Of a stretch of DNA of 51,742 nucleotides, positions 26,843-38,041 are shown piece after piece. Source of the stretch: an uncultured Enterobacterales bacterium (GTDB lineage Bacteria; Pseudomonadota; Gammaproteobacteria; Enterobacterales; CALYQQ01); NCBI GenBank assembly GCA_945288535.1, contig CALYQQ010000003.1, forward strand, positions 132,806 to 184,547, read 5' to 3'. Position 1 is the stretch's first letter. Each line of letters starts with the position of its first letter. Below the pieces are notes generated by a model. It was not told the origin of the DNA. It did not search any database and saw nothing but the letters and a program-made list of their open reading frames with translations. Position numbers and translations under genes: made by a program.

Positions 26843-28620
26843 AGCAGGTAGAAGCTGTAATCCAGGAGTTTTCATCATTACAATTAGCTTGGCTATCAGG
26901 TTATTTATGGTCACAAGCACAATTAATTTCATCTCAATCTCCAGAAAACGTATTAGTTAGTGCATATGGTGATAAGATTGTTGATGATTCAACAATTCAT
27001 ACCGATCCATTACCGACAATGACTATTATTTCTGCTTCGCAAACAGGAAATGCCAGAAGAATTGCAGAACAACTTAGTATGGACATGGATCGTAATGGTT
27101 TTAACGTAAAATTATACCGTGCTGCTGATTACAAATTTAAGCGAATAGCACAAGAAAAAGTACTGATTATTATCATTTCAACACAAGGTGAGGGACAAGA
27201 ACCTGAAGAAGCTACTGCATTGTTTAATTATCTTTTTTCGAAGAAAGCACCTGAATTAGCGCAAACTCACTTTGCTGTATTCGCACTTGGTGATTCATCT
27301 TATGAATTTTTTTGTCGAGCAGGTAAAAGAATTGATGAACGTTTAGCGGTATTAGGCGCTAAACGCTTATTTCCTCGGGTTGATGCGGATATTGATTTTC
27401 AACAAACAGCTGATCGCTGGCGGCAATCAACATTATCTTTTCTTACTCAACAATTTATACCACCTGTAGCAAAATCAGATACTGTAGCACCTGTTATTAT
27501 TGATAGCAGTCTATATACAAGAGCACATCCATTTAAGGCATCTGTTTTGGTTAATCAGAAGATCACGTCTCGGGAAAGCGAAAAAGATATACGACATTTG
27601 GAGATTGACCTGGCTGATTCTCATCTTCATTACCAACCGGGTGATGCGGTTGGTGTATGGTTTCGTAATAATCCAGCACTTGTTAACGAAATTTTAACAT
27701 TACTTTCTATTAATGAGTTTACTGAAGTGAATGCGAATAATGCTAAAATGCCTATAAAGCAAGCATTATTAACACAGTATGAATTAACACAAAATACTGT
27801 CGCTATAGTTAAAAAATATGCAGAATTGAGTAAAAATCAGGCGTTATTAGCGCATATAGTTACGACATCCCAAGCACAACAATTAGCAAAATTACTTCCT
27901 CTTGTCGATATGTTTCGCCGGTATCCTTCGGTAATTTCAGCAGAACAGTTATTATCATTATTAAGACCGTTAACGCCTCGATTTTATTCAATTTCATCAT
28001 CGCAAGATGAAGTAGGTAATGAAGTTCATCTTACTGTTGGTGTTGTCCATTATATAATTGATGGTCATTCACGATGGGGAGGCGCATCAAGTTATCTTGC
28101 ATCATTAAACGAAGACGATCAGTTAGATATATTTATTGAGCACAATGACTTATTTAGACTGCCAACGGATGAGTCAACCGATATTATTATGATTAGCAGT
28201 GGGACAGGTATTGCCCCTTTTAGGGCTTTTTTACAACAACGAGCTATACAAGGGGCGACAGGGCGTAACTGGTTATTTTTTGGAAATCCACATTTTATTT
28301 CTGATTTTCTCTATCAAGTAGAGTGGCAACGGTACCACAAAGAAGGCTTGTTGACGCGTATTGATCTTGCCTGGTCTCGAGATCAACCACAAAAAATCTA
28401 TGTACAAAATAAATTATTAGAACAGGCTAAAGATGTTTGGCAGTGGATTACACAAGGCGCAGCAATATATGTATGTGGGGATGCAATAGGTATGGCAAAG
28501 CAGGTTGAACTGTCATTGCTTACACTTATTGAGCAACAAGGGCAAATGTCAACGCAACAAGCAGCGGCGTTTTTAGCTGAGTTGCGCAATCTGAGACGCT
28601 ATCAAAGAGATATATACTGA
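26791..28620 (+). CDS. cysJ: CysJ, sulfite reductase flavoprotein alpha subunit
   Basis: CysJ passes electrons from NADPH via FAD and FMN to CysI for reduction of sulfite to sulfide. The 609-residue protein has a flavodoxin domain (about 75-215, with [16 protein letters not shown] and [12 protein letters not shown]), an FAD-binding domain with [14 protein letters not shown] near 393-406, and an NADPH-binding domain with [16 protein letters not shown] near 470-485, ending in RRYQRDIY. Its C-terminus is nearly identical to that of E. coli CysJ. The start is uncertain: ATG 26791 lacks a ribosome binding site, while ATG 26803 ([10 protein letters not shown]) has GGA 7 bases upstream. The stop overlaps the cysI start. 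Confidence 0.96.
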   Translation: MDDIMAKIGLPLSEVQIKQVEAVIQEFSSLQLAWLSGYLWSQAQLISSQSPENVLVSAYGDKIVDDSTIHTDPLPTMTIISASQTGNARRIAEQLSMDMDRNGFNVKLYRAADYKFKRIAQEKVLIIIISTQGEGQEPEEATALFNYLFSKKAPELAQTHFAVFALGDSSYEFFCRAGKRIDERLAVLGAKRLFPRVDADIDFQQTADRWRQSTLSFLTQQFIPPVAKSDTVAPVIIDSSLYTRAHPFKASVLVNQKITSRESEKDIRHLEIDLADSHLHYQPGDAVGVWFRNNPALVNEILTLLSINEFTEVNANNAKMPIKQALLTQYELTQNTVAIVKKYAELSKNQALLAHIVTTSQAQQLAKLLPLVDMFRRYPSVISAEQLLSLLRPLTPRFYSISSSQDEVGNEVHLTVGVVHYIIDGHSRWGGASSYLASLNEDDQLDIFIEHNDLFRLPTDESTDIIMISSGTGIAPFRAFLQQRAIQGATGRNWLFFGNPHFISDFLYQVEWQRYHKEGLLTRIDLAWSRDQPQKIYVQNKLLEQAKDVWQWITQGAAIYVCGDAIGMAKQVELSLLTLIEQQGQMSTQQAAAFLAELRNLRRYQRDIY

Positions 28621-30326
28621 TGAGCAATAATAAACATACTATAGATTTGCCACTTTCAGATAATGAACGCTTGAAAAGTCAAAGTCATTTATTACGTGGG
28701 ACAATTGTTGATGATTTGAGTAATGGTCTTACAGGTGGCTTTACAGGAGATAATTTCCAACTCATTCGTTTCCATGGGATGTATCAGCAAGATGATCGTG
28801 ATTTACGTGCTGAACGAGTTGGGCAAAAACTTGAACCTTTGATTAATATGATGCTGCGTTGCCGTTTACCGGGGGGGATCATTACGCCTGCACAATGGCT
28901 TGGTATTGATAGTTTTGCCAAACAAAATACATTATATGGTACCCTTCGCCTAACTAACCGGCAAACATTTCAATTTCATGGTATTCTTAAACCTAAAATT
29001 AAACAAATACATCAATTGTTAAATCAGTTAGGACTTGACTCCATTGCCACGGCTGGTGATGTAAACCGTAATGTCCTATGTACGCCCAATCCAGTTGAAT
29101 CAATACTCCATCAGGAAGCCTATGAATGGGCTAAAAAAATTTCTGAGCATTTGTTGCCCAAAACACACGCTTACGCTGAAATTTGGTTAGATAAAGAAAA
29201 AATAGCCGGATCAGAAAGTGAGCCTATATTAGGAAATAGTTATTTACCACGTAAATTTAAGACAGCTGTCGTTATTCCGCCCCACAATGATATTGATCTT
29301 CATGCTAATGATCTTATTTTTATTGCTGTGAGTCAGCATGGTCGGTTGATTGGATTTAATGTTTTAATTGGGGGCGGATTATCCATGACATTCGGTGATA
29401 AAAGTACTTGGCCCGGTTTAGCATTACCATTAGGCTATATCTGCCTCCATGACACGTTAGCTGTTGCCCAGGCAGTAGTAACGACACAACGTGATTGGGG
29501 AAATCGCAATAATAGAAAAAATGCCAAAACACGTTATACCTTAAATCGAATTGGTCTAACTCCTTTTCGTCGTGAAGTAGAAACACGCGCTAAAATAACA
29601 TTCGAAAAAGTAAAACCTTATACTTTTACAGCACGAGGTGATCGTTTTGGTTGGGTTAAGGGAATCGATAATCAATGGCATTTAACATTATTTATTGAAA
29701 ATGGTCGTTTGCGCGATTCGTCCGAACATTCACTAAAAAGCGGTATGGCTGAAATAGCAAAAATCCATCAAGGCGATTTCCGTTTAACCGCCAATCAGAA
29801 TATTATCATTGCGGGTGTTAGTAATGAACAAAAAAACCTGATTGAAAAGCTTGCTAGACAAAGTGGCTTACTTGATGACAATGTAACCACACTACGAAAA
29901 AATGCCATGGCATGTGTTTCTTTTCCCACTTGTCCATTGGCAATGGCTGAAGCTGAACGATTTTTGCCTAAATTTATTAGCCAATTAGATAAAATTATGG
30001 CGAAATATCATTTACAAAAGGACTATATTGTTTTACGTATAACTGGCTGCCCAAATGGTTGTGGTCGAGCTATGTTAGCGGAAATAGGAATGGTTGGCCG
30101 CGCAATAGGCCGTTATAATCTCTATTTAGGTGGTAACCGTATTGGTACACGCATACCTCGTTTATTTAAAGAAAATATTACTGATTCAGAAATACTATTA
30201 TTACTTGAACCTATGATCCGTGACTGGGCGATGTATCGAAATAAAAATGAAGGTTTTGGCGATTTTATTATCCGCAATGGCACAATTAAGCCAGTTATTG
30301 ATCCAGCAAGCGATTTTTATGATTAA
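28620..30326 (+). CDS. cysI: CysI, sulfite reductase hemoprotein beta subunit
   Basis: CysI carries siroheme and a 4Fe-4S cluster and reduces sulfite to sulfide with six electrons from CysJ. The 568-residue protein has the two cysteine motifs that hold the coupled cofactors: [16 protein letters not shown] (about 432-447) and [11 protein letters not shown] (about 475-485). Other conserved parts are NDLSN-type [16 protein letters not shown] near the N-terminus, [14 protein letters not shown] [10 protein letters not shown] near 142-151, and [16 protein letters not shown] near 241-256. The ATG overlaps the cysJ stop (TGATG), so the subunits are translationally coupled. Confidence 0.97.
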   Translation: MSNNKHTIDLPLSDNERLKSQSHLLRGTIVDDLSNGLTGGFTGDNFQLIRFHGMYQQDDRDLRAERVGQKLEPLINMMLRCRLPGGIITPAQWLGIDSFAKQNTLYGTLRLTNRQTFQFHGILKPKIKQIHQLLNQLGLDSIATAGDVNRNVLCTPNPVESILHQEAYEWAKKISEHLLPKTHAYAEIWLDKEKIAGSESEPILGNSYLPRKFKTAVVIPPHNDIDLHANDLIFIAVSQHGRLIGFNVLIGGGLSMTFGDKSTWPGLALPLGYICLHDTLAVAQAVVTTQRDWGNRNNRKNAKTRYTLNRIGLTPFRREVETRAKITFEKVKPYTFTARGDRFGWVKGIDNQWHLTLFIENGRLRDSSEHSLKSGMAEIAKIHQGDFRLTANQNIIIAGVSNEQKNLIEKLARQSGLLDDNVTTLRKNAMACVSFPTCPLAMAEAERFLPKFISQLDKIMAKYHLQKDYIVLRITGCPNGCGRAMLAEIGMVGRAIGRYNLYLGGNRIGTRIPRLFKENITDSEILLLLEPMIRDWAMYRNKNEGFGDFIIRNGTIKPVIDPASDFYD

Positions 30327-30351
30327 TTAACCGCAAGATCTTTGAGAATCT

Positions 30352-31740
30352 ATGGACTATTTACCAATATTTATTAATTTGCGGGAAAAAAACGTATTAG
30401 TAGTTGGCGGCGGTAAGGTTGCTACACGTAAAATTAGACAGCTAATATCTACAGGGGCGATTATTCATGTTGTTGCCCCCGTATTACATGATGTTTTGCA
30501 GCAATTAGTCAAACAACATCAAATCTACTGGTATGCAAAAACATTCGATGAAGCCTTACTTGATAACAAAATTTTAGTTATTGCGGCGACGCATGATAAA
30601 AAAATCAATCGGATTGTATTTGAAACAGCATCAAAAAAGTCATGTCTCGTTAACATTGTTGATAATCCATCCCTATGCTCATTTATTTTTCCTGCTATTA
30701 TAGATCGTTCCCCCTTATTGATTGCTATTTCATCTACAGGTAAAGCGCCTGTATTAGCTCGCCAATTAAAAGAAAAATTTGAAGCAATGCTATCACCCCG
30801 CTTAGGTCGTATTGCTGACATTGCAGGTTGCTGGCGAGAGCGAGTCAGTGCAAAATTGCATGATATAAAGTTACGTCGTCGTTTTTGGGAGTTCATTTTT
30901 ACCAGTCAATTTGTTTCTCTCATTGAAAAAGGGCATGAAAAGCAAGCAGAACACTATTTATTGCAACAATTAGATGAGATTGATACGAGCCCATGCGGAG
31001 AAGTTATACTAGTCGGTGCAGGGCCAGGTGATACAGGATTATTAACGCTTAATGGCTTACAGGCTATTCAGCGTGCAGATGTAATTTTATATGATGCCTT
31101 AGTTAATCCGCAGATTTTAGCCTTCGCGAGAAAAGAGTCTGATTTAATTTGTGTTGGTAAGCGAGCGGGTAAACATTCTGTTGTTCAATCAGACACAAAT
31201 TGTTTATTAGTTGATTATGCAAAACAAGGTAAATGTGTTGTACGTCTAAAAGGTGGTGATCCTTTTATCTTTGGTCGAGGTGGTGAAGAAATCAAGGTTC
31301 TTAGGAAATATAATATAGCTTATAGTGCTATTCCAGGGATCACAGCCGCGATAGGAAGCTGTGCATATGCAGGTATACCTATTACGTACCGAAATGTTTC
31401 ACGAGGTGTTACGTTAATTACTGGACATTCTAGCGATGATCAAGATACATTACATTGGCCAGCCTTAGCACAACTACCTCATACAGTGATTATTTATATG
31501 GGTATGATGAAAACAAATTATATTCAACAACAACTTATTAACTACGGTAAAGATCCATCGACACCTGTCGCTATTATTAGTAAAGGTACTTGTGACGAAC
31601 AACAAACGCATATCGGGTGTTTAAGTGAACTTGCTGAATTAGCTAAGCAAGCAGAATCTCCCGCATTACTAGTCATTGGTGATGTAGTAAAAATGAGCGA
31701 AGAATTAGCTTGGTTTTTTCATGAGGCTGAAGTCGCTTAG
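30352..31740 (+). CDS. cysG: CysG, siroheme synthase (trifunctional)
   Basis: CysG makes siroheme from uroporphyrinogen III by two methylations, NAD-dependent dehydrogenation and iron insertion. The 462-residue protein is the full fusion: an N-terminal dehydrogenase/ferrochelatase module (1-205) with the NAD-binding VVGGGKVATRKI near 16-27 and SSTGKAPVLARQLKEKFE near 127-144, and a C-terminal SAM uroporphyrinogen methyltransferase (about 215-455) with VGAGPGDTGLLTLNG, YDALVNPQIL and VVRLKGGDPFIFGRGGEE. It is 25 bases after cysI, so the cofactor is made together with the apoenzyme that needs it. A strong terminator follows. Confidence 0.97.
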   Translation: MDYLPIFINLREKNVLVVGGGKVATRKIRQLISTGAIIHVVAPVLHDVLQQLVKQHQIYWYAKTFDEALLDNKILVIAATHDKKINRIVFETASKKSCLVNIVDNPSLCSFIFPAIIDRSPLLIAISSTGKAPVLARQLKEKFEAMLSPRLGRIADIAGCWRERVSAKLHDIKLRRRFWEFIFTSQFVSLIEKGHEKQAEHYLLQQLDEIDTSPCGEVILVGAGPGDTGLLTLNGLQAIQRADVILYDALVNPQILAFARKESDLICVGKRAGKHSVVQSDTNCLLVDYAKQGKCVVRLKGGDPFIFGRGGEEIKVLRKYNIAYSAIPGITAAIGSCAYAGIPITYRNVSRGVTLITGHSSDDQDTLHWPALAQLPHTVIIYMGMMKTNYIQQQLINYGKDPSTPVAIISKGTCDEQQTHIGCLSELAELAKQAESPALLVIGDVVKMSEELAWFFHEAEVA

Positions 31741-31780
31741 TCATAAATGAATTAATGTAAATTTAAGCGACTAAAAATAA

Positions 31781-31804
31781 AAAACCAGCGTACGCTGGTT
31801 TTTT
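31781..31804. terminator. Bidirectional terminator between cysG and rpsT
   Basis: CCAGCGTACGCTGG is a perfect GC-rich palindrome with four A residues before it and six T residues after it. It has the layout of an intrinsic terminator in both directions, serving cysG on the plus strand and rpsT on the minus strand. Confidence 0.9.
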
Positions 31805-31831
31805 ATAAAGCAATAAAAAGTGTAAACACAA

Positions 31832-32095
31832 TTATTGCATCGCTTTAATTTGCGCCATCAAATTCGCTTTATGACGCGCAGCCTTATTTTTGTGGATCAA
31901 GCCTTTGCTTGCCATACGATCAACAATAGGTTGCATTACGCTAAATGCAGCTTCTGCAGCAGCTTTATCGCCAGAAGAAATTGCCGCATATACTTTTTTG
32001 ATGAAAGTACGAGTCATAGAGCGACGGCTTGCATTGTGTTTACGGCGCTTCTCAGACTGGACGGCGCGTTTCTTAGCTGATTTTATATTAGCCAA
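31832..32095 (-). CDS. rpsT: Ribosomal protein S20, UUG start
   Basis: S20 binds 16S rRNA in the 30S subunit. The product is 87 residues, the same as E. coli S20: [10 protein letters not shown] at the start, [18 protein letters not shown] and [17 protein letters not shown] start it at TTG (32093-32095): E. coli rpsT also uses UUG, the length then matches exactly, and GGGAG/TTGGA lies upstream. The frame extends 11 codons further to an ATG at 32128, but those residues are not part of S20. In E. coli the weak UUG start is linked to autogenous control of S20 translation. Confidence 0.96.
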   Translation of the reverse strand: MANIKSAKKRAVQSEKRRKHNASRRSMTRTFIKKVYAAISSGDKAAAEAAFSVMQPIVDRMASKGLIHKNKAARHKANLMAQIKAMQ

Positions 32096-32142
32096 GGTCC
32101 AACTCCCAAATAATTTTCTAAAGGACAATTCAAAGGTTGAGG

Positions 32143-32171
32143 AATATGCCTCGATAACCGCTAATTGTCAA
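32143..32171 (-). promoter_or_regulatory. Predicted rpsT promoter
   Basis: On the minus strand a perfect TTGACA (32166-32171) and CATATT (32143-32148) are separated by 17 bases. Transcription would start near 32136 and give a leader of about 40 bases before the UUG. A strong promoter is expected for a ribosomal protein gene. Confidence 0.7.
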
Positions 32172-32476
32172 TCTATTTGTACATACTAACGCCGCTTTTT
32201 TACTTAGAAACACGTTATCATATTAGACACAATGTTTCTTTGTAACAAAAGTAACGCAACGAATTATATATGGGCAGGGATTTTATCAGTTTTATTAAAT
32301 ATAATACAGCTTTTCAAGTATTTTTTTTATTAATAATATTTATCTGATTAACATTTCATTTAAAAAAGAACTTTGGCATACATATTCCATAGAACTGTGT
32401 ATAATTAAAGGTTAACCTTAGTATAGGCAGTTGATATAATTCCCAATTTGTTGATTGATTAACAGAGCTTACTAGA
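32172..32476. other. Divergent intergenic region rpsT-ribF
   Basis: No gene is supported in this stretch. It contains a predicted ribF promoter at 32412-32440. The stretch 32290-32350 is very AT-rich. Confidence 0.5.
32412..32440 (+). promoter_or_regulatory. Predicted promoter of ribF-ileS-lspA
   Basis: TTAACC (32412-32417) and a perfect TATAAT (32435-32440) are separated by 17 bases. The -35 lies in the palindrome AGGTTAACCT. Transcription would begin about 30 bases before ribF. Confidence 0.5.
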
Positions 32477-33406
32477 ATGGAGCTAATTCGCGGTTTACAT
32501 AATATTCGCTCCCATCATAAAGGGTGTGTTTTGACGATTGGTAATTTTGATGGTGTTCATTTAGGCCATCAAGCATTATTGCGTCGGCTAAAAGAAAAGA
32601 GCTTGCGGCAGGGGCGACCTGCTATGGTAATAATATTTGAACCGCAACCATTAGAGGTATTCGCTCCACAGGATGCACCACCTCGAATAACGCGCTTCAG
32701 AGACAAGTATAAATTTTTAGCACAGTGTGATATTGATTATTTATTGTGTGTGAAATTTGATAAGAAATTTGCCTCAATGACAGCAGAGGAATTTATCACA
32801 CTGTTACTTGTCGAAAAACTTGAAATTAACTGTATTGCTGTTGGTGATGATTTTCGATTTGGGTGTTGCCGAATAGGTAATATTGATCTTCTCAAATTGC
32901 GTGGTAAACAATATCATTTTGAGGCAGCATGTGCTGATAGTGTAATGACTGAATATGATATACGTATCAGTAGTACAGCGATTCGTCAGGCATTACAACA
33001 AGGAGAATTGCATAAAGCTGAGAAAATGCTAGGACGACCTTATAGTATTAGTGGTCGCATCATACATGGTGACGCTATCGGTCGAACGATTGGGTTTCCG
33101 ACGGCAAATATTGCTTTAGATAATCAGCGTTGTCCTATTCATGGCGTTTACGCAGTCGAAGTTTTAGGGAATGCTAAACAAAAGCTTTATGGTGTGGCAA
33201 ATGTAGGTATTCGGCCTACTGTATCAGGTCAACGTCGCTTACTTGAAGTTCATTTACTTGATTTTAACCAAAATTTATATGGAGAGCATCTTAATATTAT
33301 TTTTCGGGAAAAATTACGCGATGAACAACGATTTGCCTCTCTGGACGCATTAAAGCAACAAATAGACAATGATGTTATGTGTGCACGCCAATTTTGGAGT
33401 GGTTGA
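32477..33406 (+). CDS. ribF: RibF, bifunctional riboflavin kinase/FAD synthetase
   Basis: RibF phosphorylates riboflavin to FMN and adenylylates FMN to FAD. The 309-residue protein has the nucleotidyltransferase domain first (LTIGNFDGVHLGHQALL near residues 19-35, with GDDFRFG and ISSTAIRQAL) and the kinase domain after about residue 185 (GRIIHGDAIGRTIGFPTANI, GIRPTVSGQRRLLEVHLLDF). It lies at the head of ribF-ileS-lspA, as in E. coli. It also supplies FMN and FAD for the nearby CysJ. Confidence 0.96.
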   Translation: MELIRGLHNIRSHHKGCVLTIGNFDGVHLGHQALLRRLKEKSLRQGRPAMVIIFEPQPLEVFAPQDAPPRITRFRDKYKFLAQCDIDYLLCVKFDKKFASMTAEEFITLLLVEKLEINCIAVGDDFRFGCCRIGNIDLLKLRGKQYHFEAACADSVMTEYDIRISSTAIRQALQQGELHKAEKMLGRPYSISGRIIHGDAIGRTIGFPTANIALDNQRCPIHGVYAVEVLGNAKQKLYGVANVGIRPTVSGQRRLLEVHLLDFNQNLYGEHLNIIFREKLRDEQRFASLDALKQQIDNDVMCARQFWSG

Positions 33407-33537
33407 TTGTAACGTACATGGTATACAACATACATACTCAAAAAGTATGGGTAACTGTTATTTAATTTATCAAGAAAAACCATGGATTTAAATAAAATAT
33501 CTTGTATTAATTTATATTGAATGGAACAAAAAAGCCA

Positions 33538-36354
33538 ATGAGTGATTATAAAGATAGTCTGAATCTACCTGAAACCGGGTTTCCAATGCGTGGCGATCTC
33601 GCTAAACGAGAACCAGGTATGTTAAAACGTTGGTATGATAATAAATTATATAGTGCAATTCGTCAGGCTAAGCAGGGTAAAAAAATGTTTATACTGCATG
33701 ATGGCCCTCCTTATGCAAATGGATCCATTCATATTGGCCACGCAGTAAACAAGATACTTAAAGATATTATTATTAAGTCTAAAGGAATGGCAGGCTATGA
33801 CTCACCTTATATACCAGGTTGGGATTGTCATGGTTTACCAATTGAATTAAAAGTTGAACAACAAGTAGGAAAGCCTGGTGATAAAATTTCTGCGGCAGAA
33901 TTTCGCCAAGCATGTCGTGATTATGCAGCGATACAAGTCGCAGAGCAAAAAGCGGGATTTATTCGTCTTGGTGTACTAGGTGAATGGGATAAACCTTATT
34001 TAACAATGGATTATAATACGGAAGCTAACATCATTCGTGCATTAGCACGTATTATTGATAATGGCCATTTGTTTAAAGGTGCGAAGCCTGTTCACTGGTG
34101 TACTGACTGCCGTTCGTCTCTCGCTGAAGCTGAAGTTGAATATGATGAGCTTACATCACCTGCAATTGATGTTTGTTTTGCTGCCGTTGATCCAAAGCCT
34201 GTTGCAAATATATTTTCAGTAAATAAAGTCTTTGATACCTTGAATCTAGTTATTTGGACAACTACCCCATGGACACTGCCAGCTAATCGCGCAATAGCGT
34301 TACATCCTGAATTTGATTATCAATTAGTAGAAGCCAATGATCAAACCTTGATTATAGCTGCTGAACTTGTAGAAAGTGTTATGCAACGTTACGGTTATAG
34401 TGACTGGACAATTCTAGGTCAATGTAAAGGCGCTGATTTAGAGCTAATGCGTTTTAAACATCCATTTCTTGATTTTGATGTTCCCGTTATATTAGGTGAA
34501 CATGTTACACTTGATGCAGGTACGGGTGCGGTTCATACGGCCCCAGGACATGGGCCAGATGACTTTGTAATTGGCCAAAAATATGGCTTGGAAATCGCTA
34601 ATCCGGTCGGAGGGGATGGCCATTTTTTACCTGGTACAGGAGCTGGCCTAGATGGCATGTTTGTATTTAAAGCTAATAAGGTCGTCATCGAACTATTAGA
34701 GGCGAAAGGCGTTTTATTACATAAAGAAACGATTCAACATAGCTATCCTTGTTGCTGGCGGCATAAATCTCCAATTATTTTCCGTGCAACGCCTCAATGG
34801 TTTATTAGTATGGACCAAAAAGGCTTACGTAAACAATCTTTAAAAGAAATACAAGAGGTTCGTTGGATCCCCTCTTGGGGCGAGGCTCGTATTGATACTA
34901 TGGTTGCGAGTCGACCTGATTGGTGTATTTCCCGTCAGAGAACCTGGGGCGTACCGATGGCGATGTTTGTTCATAAACAAACTGAGCAGCTACATCCTCG
35001 TACAACCGAATTGATGGAAGAAGTTGCTAAACGCGTTGAGAAAGAAGGAATTCAGGCATGGTGGGATTTATCTCCTGAAACATTGTTAGGCGAAGATGCT
35101 GAACAGTATGAAAAAGTACCTGATACATTAGATGTTTGGTTTGATTCGGGATCAACGAATTTTTCTGTTGTTGATGTTAGACCAGAATTTCACGGACAAC
35201 AAGCAAATATGTATTTAGAAGGTTCGGATCAACATCGTGGTTGGTTTATGTCTTCACTAATGATCTCTACTGCAATACATAATAAAGCACCTTATCATGA
35301 GGTGTTAACTCACGGTTTTACCGTGGATGGACAAGGCCGGAAAATGTCCAAATCCTTAGGGAATACGGTGAGTCCTCAACAAATTATGGATAAAATGGGA
35401 GCAGATATTTTACGTCTCTGGGTAGCTTCAACAGATTATACTGGTGAAATAGCTGTTTCTGACGAGATCCTTAAGCGTTCAGCTGATGCTTATCGTCGTA
35501 TTCGTAATACAGCACGTTTCTTATTGGCAAACTTAAATGGTTTTGATCCTCAACAACATCTAGTAAATCCAAAAGATATGATAATGTTGGATCGTTGGGC
35601 TGTAAGTTGTGCTTATACGGCACAAAATGAAATCATATCGCATTACGATAATTATGATTTTCATCAGGTTGTTCAGCGGTTAATGCATTTCTGTTCAGTG
35701 GAAATGGGATCCTTCTATTTAGATATCATTAAAGATCGCCAATATACGGCTAAAGCTGACAGCTTAGCACGTCGTAGTTGCCAGACAGCACTATATCATA
35801 TAGCGGAAGCACTTGTACGCTGGATGGCACCCATATTATCGTTTACGGCTGACGAAATTTGGTCTTATTTACCAGGTAAGCGGGATACGTTTGTTTTCAC
35901 GCAAGAATGGTATAATCAGCTCTATCATCTTGATGCTACTGAATCAATGAATGACGCTTTTTGGGCGCATATTCTGCAGGTTCGTAGTGAAGTCAATAAA
36001 GTAATAGAGCAGGCACGAAATGACAAATTAATAGGTAGTTCATTAGAAGCTGATGTGACGATTTATGCAGATAATGATGTTGCTGAACCGCTGTTACGTT
36101 TAGAAAATGAGTTACGTTTTGTTTTCATTACATCAGGTGCCAGCATTAAGCCATTAAGTGAAGTTAATGGTGATGAACAACAAAGTGATGTGTTTAATCA
36201 TTTAAAAATAGGATTGGCTAAAGCTGCTGGCGCAAAATGTCCACGTTGTTGGCATTATGCTCAAAATATCGGTAAGAATAGTCAGCACCCTACGCTTTGT
36301 GGTCGCTGTGTGACGAATGTGGCTGGAAACGGCGAACAACGCAGGTACGCTTAA
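33538..36354 (+). CDS. ileS: IleS, isoleucyl-tRNA synthetase
   Basis: IleS charges tRNA-Ile. With the start at ATG 33538 ([20 protein letters not shown]) the protein has 938 residues, identical in length to E. coli IleS; an in-frame TTG 21 bases upstream is not needed. The class I motifs are HIGH (in [13 protein letters not shown], about 58-70) and KMSKS (in [12 protein letters not shown], about 601-612). The editing domain carries [18 protein letters not shown], and the C-terminal zinc site shows CPRCWHY and CGRC. The last base of its stop is the first base of lspA. Confidence 0.98.
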   Translation: MSDYKDSLNLPETGFPMRGDLAKREPGMLKRWYDNKLYSAIRQAKQGKKMFILHDGPPYANGSIHIGHAVNKILKDIIIKSKGMAGYDSPYIPGWDCHGLPIELKVEQQVGKPGDKISAAEFRQACRDYAAIQVAEQKAGFIRLGVLGEWDKPYLTMDYNTEANIIRALARIIDNGHLFKGAKPVHWCTDCRSSLAEAEVEYDELTSPAIDVCFAAVDPKPVANIFSVNKVFDTLNLVIWTTTPWTLPANRAIALHPEFDYQLVEANDQTLIIAAELVESVMQRYGYSDWTILGQCKGADLELMRFKHPFLDFDVPVILGEHVTLDAGTGAVHTAPGHGPDDFVIGQKYGLEIANPVGGDGHFLPGTGAGLDGMFVFKANKVVIELLEAKGVLLHKETIQHSYPCCWRHKSPIIFRATPQWFISMDQKGLRKQSLKEIQEVRWIPSWGEARIDTMVASRPDWCISRQRTWGVPMAMFVHKQTEQLHPRTTELMEEVAKRVEKEGIQAWWDLSPETLLGEDAEQYEKVPDTLDVWFDSGSTNFSVVDVRPEFHGQQANMYLEGSDQHRGWFMSSLMISTAIHNKAPYHEVLTHGFTVDGQGRKMSKSLGNTVSPQQIMDKMGADILRLWVASTDYTGEIAVSDEILKRSADAYRRIRNTARFLLANLNGFDPQQHLVNPKDMIMLDRWAVSCAYTAQNEIISHYDNYDFHQVVQRLMHFCSVEMGSFYLDIIKDRQYTAKADSLARRSCQTALYHIAEALVRWMAPILSFTADEIWSYLPGKRDTFVFTQEWYNQLYHLDATESMNDAFWAHILQVRSEVNKVIEQARNDKLIGSSLEADVTIYADNDVAEPLLRLENELRFVFITSGASIKPLSEVNGDEQQSDVFNHLKIGLAKAAGAKCPRCWHYAQNIGKNSQHPTLCGRCVTNVAGNGEQRRYA

Positions 36355-36878
36355 TGGTCAAATCGATTTCATCAACAGGATTACGCTGGCTTTGGTTAGC
36401 GGCTTTAGTATTTGCGTTAGATATTGGTAGTAAATATTGGATTATAACGACATTCCAGCAGTATGAATCAGTAAATCTATTGCCTTTTTTTAGCTTTACT
36501 TATGTACATAATATAGGTGCAGCATTCAGCTCATTTGAAGGTTATCGTTGGCTGCTTTCTGGGATCGCTATAATAGTAAGTATTCTACTTACCGTCATGT
36601 TATATCGCACGCCCAAAAATGATAAAATCACAGCAATTTCTTTTGCTTTAATTATTGGTGGTGCTTTAGGCAATCTTGCAGATCGACTTTATCATGGTTA
36701 TGTTATCGATTTTCTCCATTTTTTTATTAAGAATTGGAGTTATCCAATATTTAATTTGGCAGATACAGCAATTTGTATCGGTGCTGGCTTAATTATATTA
36801 AGTTCATTTTGGCATTCCAATCATTCAAATGGTGTAGACAAGCAAATGAAGACTGACAAGAAAAATGTTAGCAAATAA
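36354..36878 (+). CDS. lspA: LspA, lipoprotein signal peptidase II
   Basis: LspA cleaves signal peptides of diacylated prolipoproteins in the inner membrane; TssJ in this window should be one of its substrates. The start at ATG 36354 overlaps the ileS stop by one base. The 174-residue protein has four membrane helices and the catalytic aspartates in GGALGNLADRLYHGYVIDFL (about 103-122) and FNLADTAICIGAGLI (about 137-151). The DIGSKYW segment and the VHNIGAAFS segment are also conserved. Confidence 0.96.
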   Translation: MVKSISSTGLRWLWLAALVFALDIGSKYWIITTFQQYESVNLLPFFSFTYVHNIGAAFSSFEGYRWLLSGIAIIVSILLTVMLYRTPKNDKITAISFALIIGGALGNLADRLYHGYVIDFLHFFIKNWSYPIFNLADTAICIGAGLIILSSFWHSNHSNGVDKQMKTDKKNVSK

Positions 36879-36917
36879 TTAGCTTGATTTATTTACAAAA
36901 AATATATTGTTAGATTA

Positions 36918-36948
36918 AGGAGCAGCTTAATAGTATTAGGCTGCTCTT
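36918..36948 (+). terminator. Hairpin between lspA and ispH
   Basis: GAGCAGC (36920-36926) and GCTGCTC (36940-36946) form a GC-rich stem, and TTAATA/TATTAG can extend it inside the loop. TTT follows. In E. coli fkpB lies here; in this genome only this hairpin and the ispH ribosome binding site remain. It could separate ispH expression from ileS-lspA. Confidence 0.5.
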
Positions 36949-36967
36949 TGCAATATAAGAGGCGCTT

Positions 36968-37912
36968 ATGCAAATTTTATTAGCCAATCCAAGAGGATTT
37001 TGTGCCGGTGTCGATCGTGCAATTAGTATTGTTGAACATGCTTTGACTATTTATGGTGCGCCGGTTTATGTACGTCATGAAGTCGTCCATAATCGTTATG
37101 TTGTCAATAGACTAAAAAAAACAGGTGCAATTTTTATTGAGGAAATAAGTGAAGTACCTGATGGAGCTATTTTAATCTTTTCTGCTCATGGTGTATCTCA
37201 ATCTGTGAGGGCTGAAGCAAAAAGTCGTGAACTCACCATATTTGATGCAACATGCCCACTCGTGACCAAAGTCCATATGGAGGTCGCTCGCGCGAGTCGT
37301 AAAGGTATAGAAGCAATTTTAATTGGTCATGCCGGACACCCTGAAGTTGAAGGGACTATGGGGCAATATGATAATCCTGCAGGGGGAATGTATTTGATTG
37401 AATCTCCCGAAGATGTTTTAAGGCTAAAGGTAAAAGATGAAAAAAAATTGTGCTTTATGACACAGACAACACTATCTGTTGATGATACATCTGCAATTAT
37501 TGAAGCATTATTAATACGTTTTCCTGATATTGTTGGACCACGAAAAGATGATATTTGCTATGCAACTACTAATCGTCAAGAGGCGGTAGCAAGCTTAGCT
37601 AAAAGAGCGCAAGTTGTTTTAGTCGTTGGTTCAAAAAACTCATCAAATTCTAATCGATTAGCTGAATTAGCCAGACGAATGGGGCGTATATCTTATCTTA
37701 TTGATTCTTCAGAAGACATCAAAAAAGAATGGCTAGATAATGTCGATTGTATTGGCGTCACAGCAGGTGCATCTGCACCAGATATCTTGGTAAAAAATGT
37801 TATTGAAAAATTGTATACCTTGGGCGGTAAGGACGTTATTGAATTACCCGGACGCGAAGAGAACATCATTTTTGAAGTTCCTAAAGAGTTACGCATTCGT
37901 AAAGAGAAATGA
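36968..37912 (+). CDS. ispH: IspH, 4-hydroxy-3-methylbut-2-enyl diphosphate reductase
   Basis: IspH is the iron-sulfur enzyme of the last step of the MEP pathway and makes IPP and DMAPP. The 314-residue protein has the three cluster cysteines in [10 protein letters not shown] (about residue 12), [10 protein letters not shown] (about 96) and [11 protein letters not shown] (about 197), as well as the HEVVHN and [14 protein letters not shown] histidine motifs. GAGGCG lies 5 bases before the ATG. The usual upstream neighbour fkpB is missing. Confidence 0.97.
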   Translation: MQILLANPRGFCAGVDRAISIVEHALTIYGAPVYVRHEVVHNRYVVNRLKKTGAIFIEEISEVPDGAILIFSAHGVSQSVRAEAKSRELTIFDATCPLVTKVHMEVARASRKGIEAILIGHAGHPEVEGTMGQYDNPAGGMYLIESPEDVLRLKVKDEKKLCFMTQTTLSVDDTSAIIEALLIRFPDIVGPRKDDICYATTNRQEAVASLAKRAQVVLVVGSKNSSNSNRLAELARRMGRISYLIDSSEDIKKEWLDNVDCIGVTAGASAPDILVKNVIEKLYTLGGKDVIELPGREENIIFEVPKELRIRKEK

Positions 37913-38041
37913 TATAACGAGTGATATCAGAATATAATGATGTGATAAATATATTCAATAATATAGACATCATTTAAAAAAATTGACTCGATTTCATTAT
38001 GGATCATGTTGATAACCCGTATTAAACAAAAGGAAAATATT

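Noticed and set aside
32096..32128. 11-codon N-terminal extension of S20 from an ATG
   Set aside because: S20 begins with the ANIKSAKK segment after a UUG start, the length then equals that of E. coli S20, and the ribosome binding site lies within the extension.
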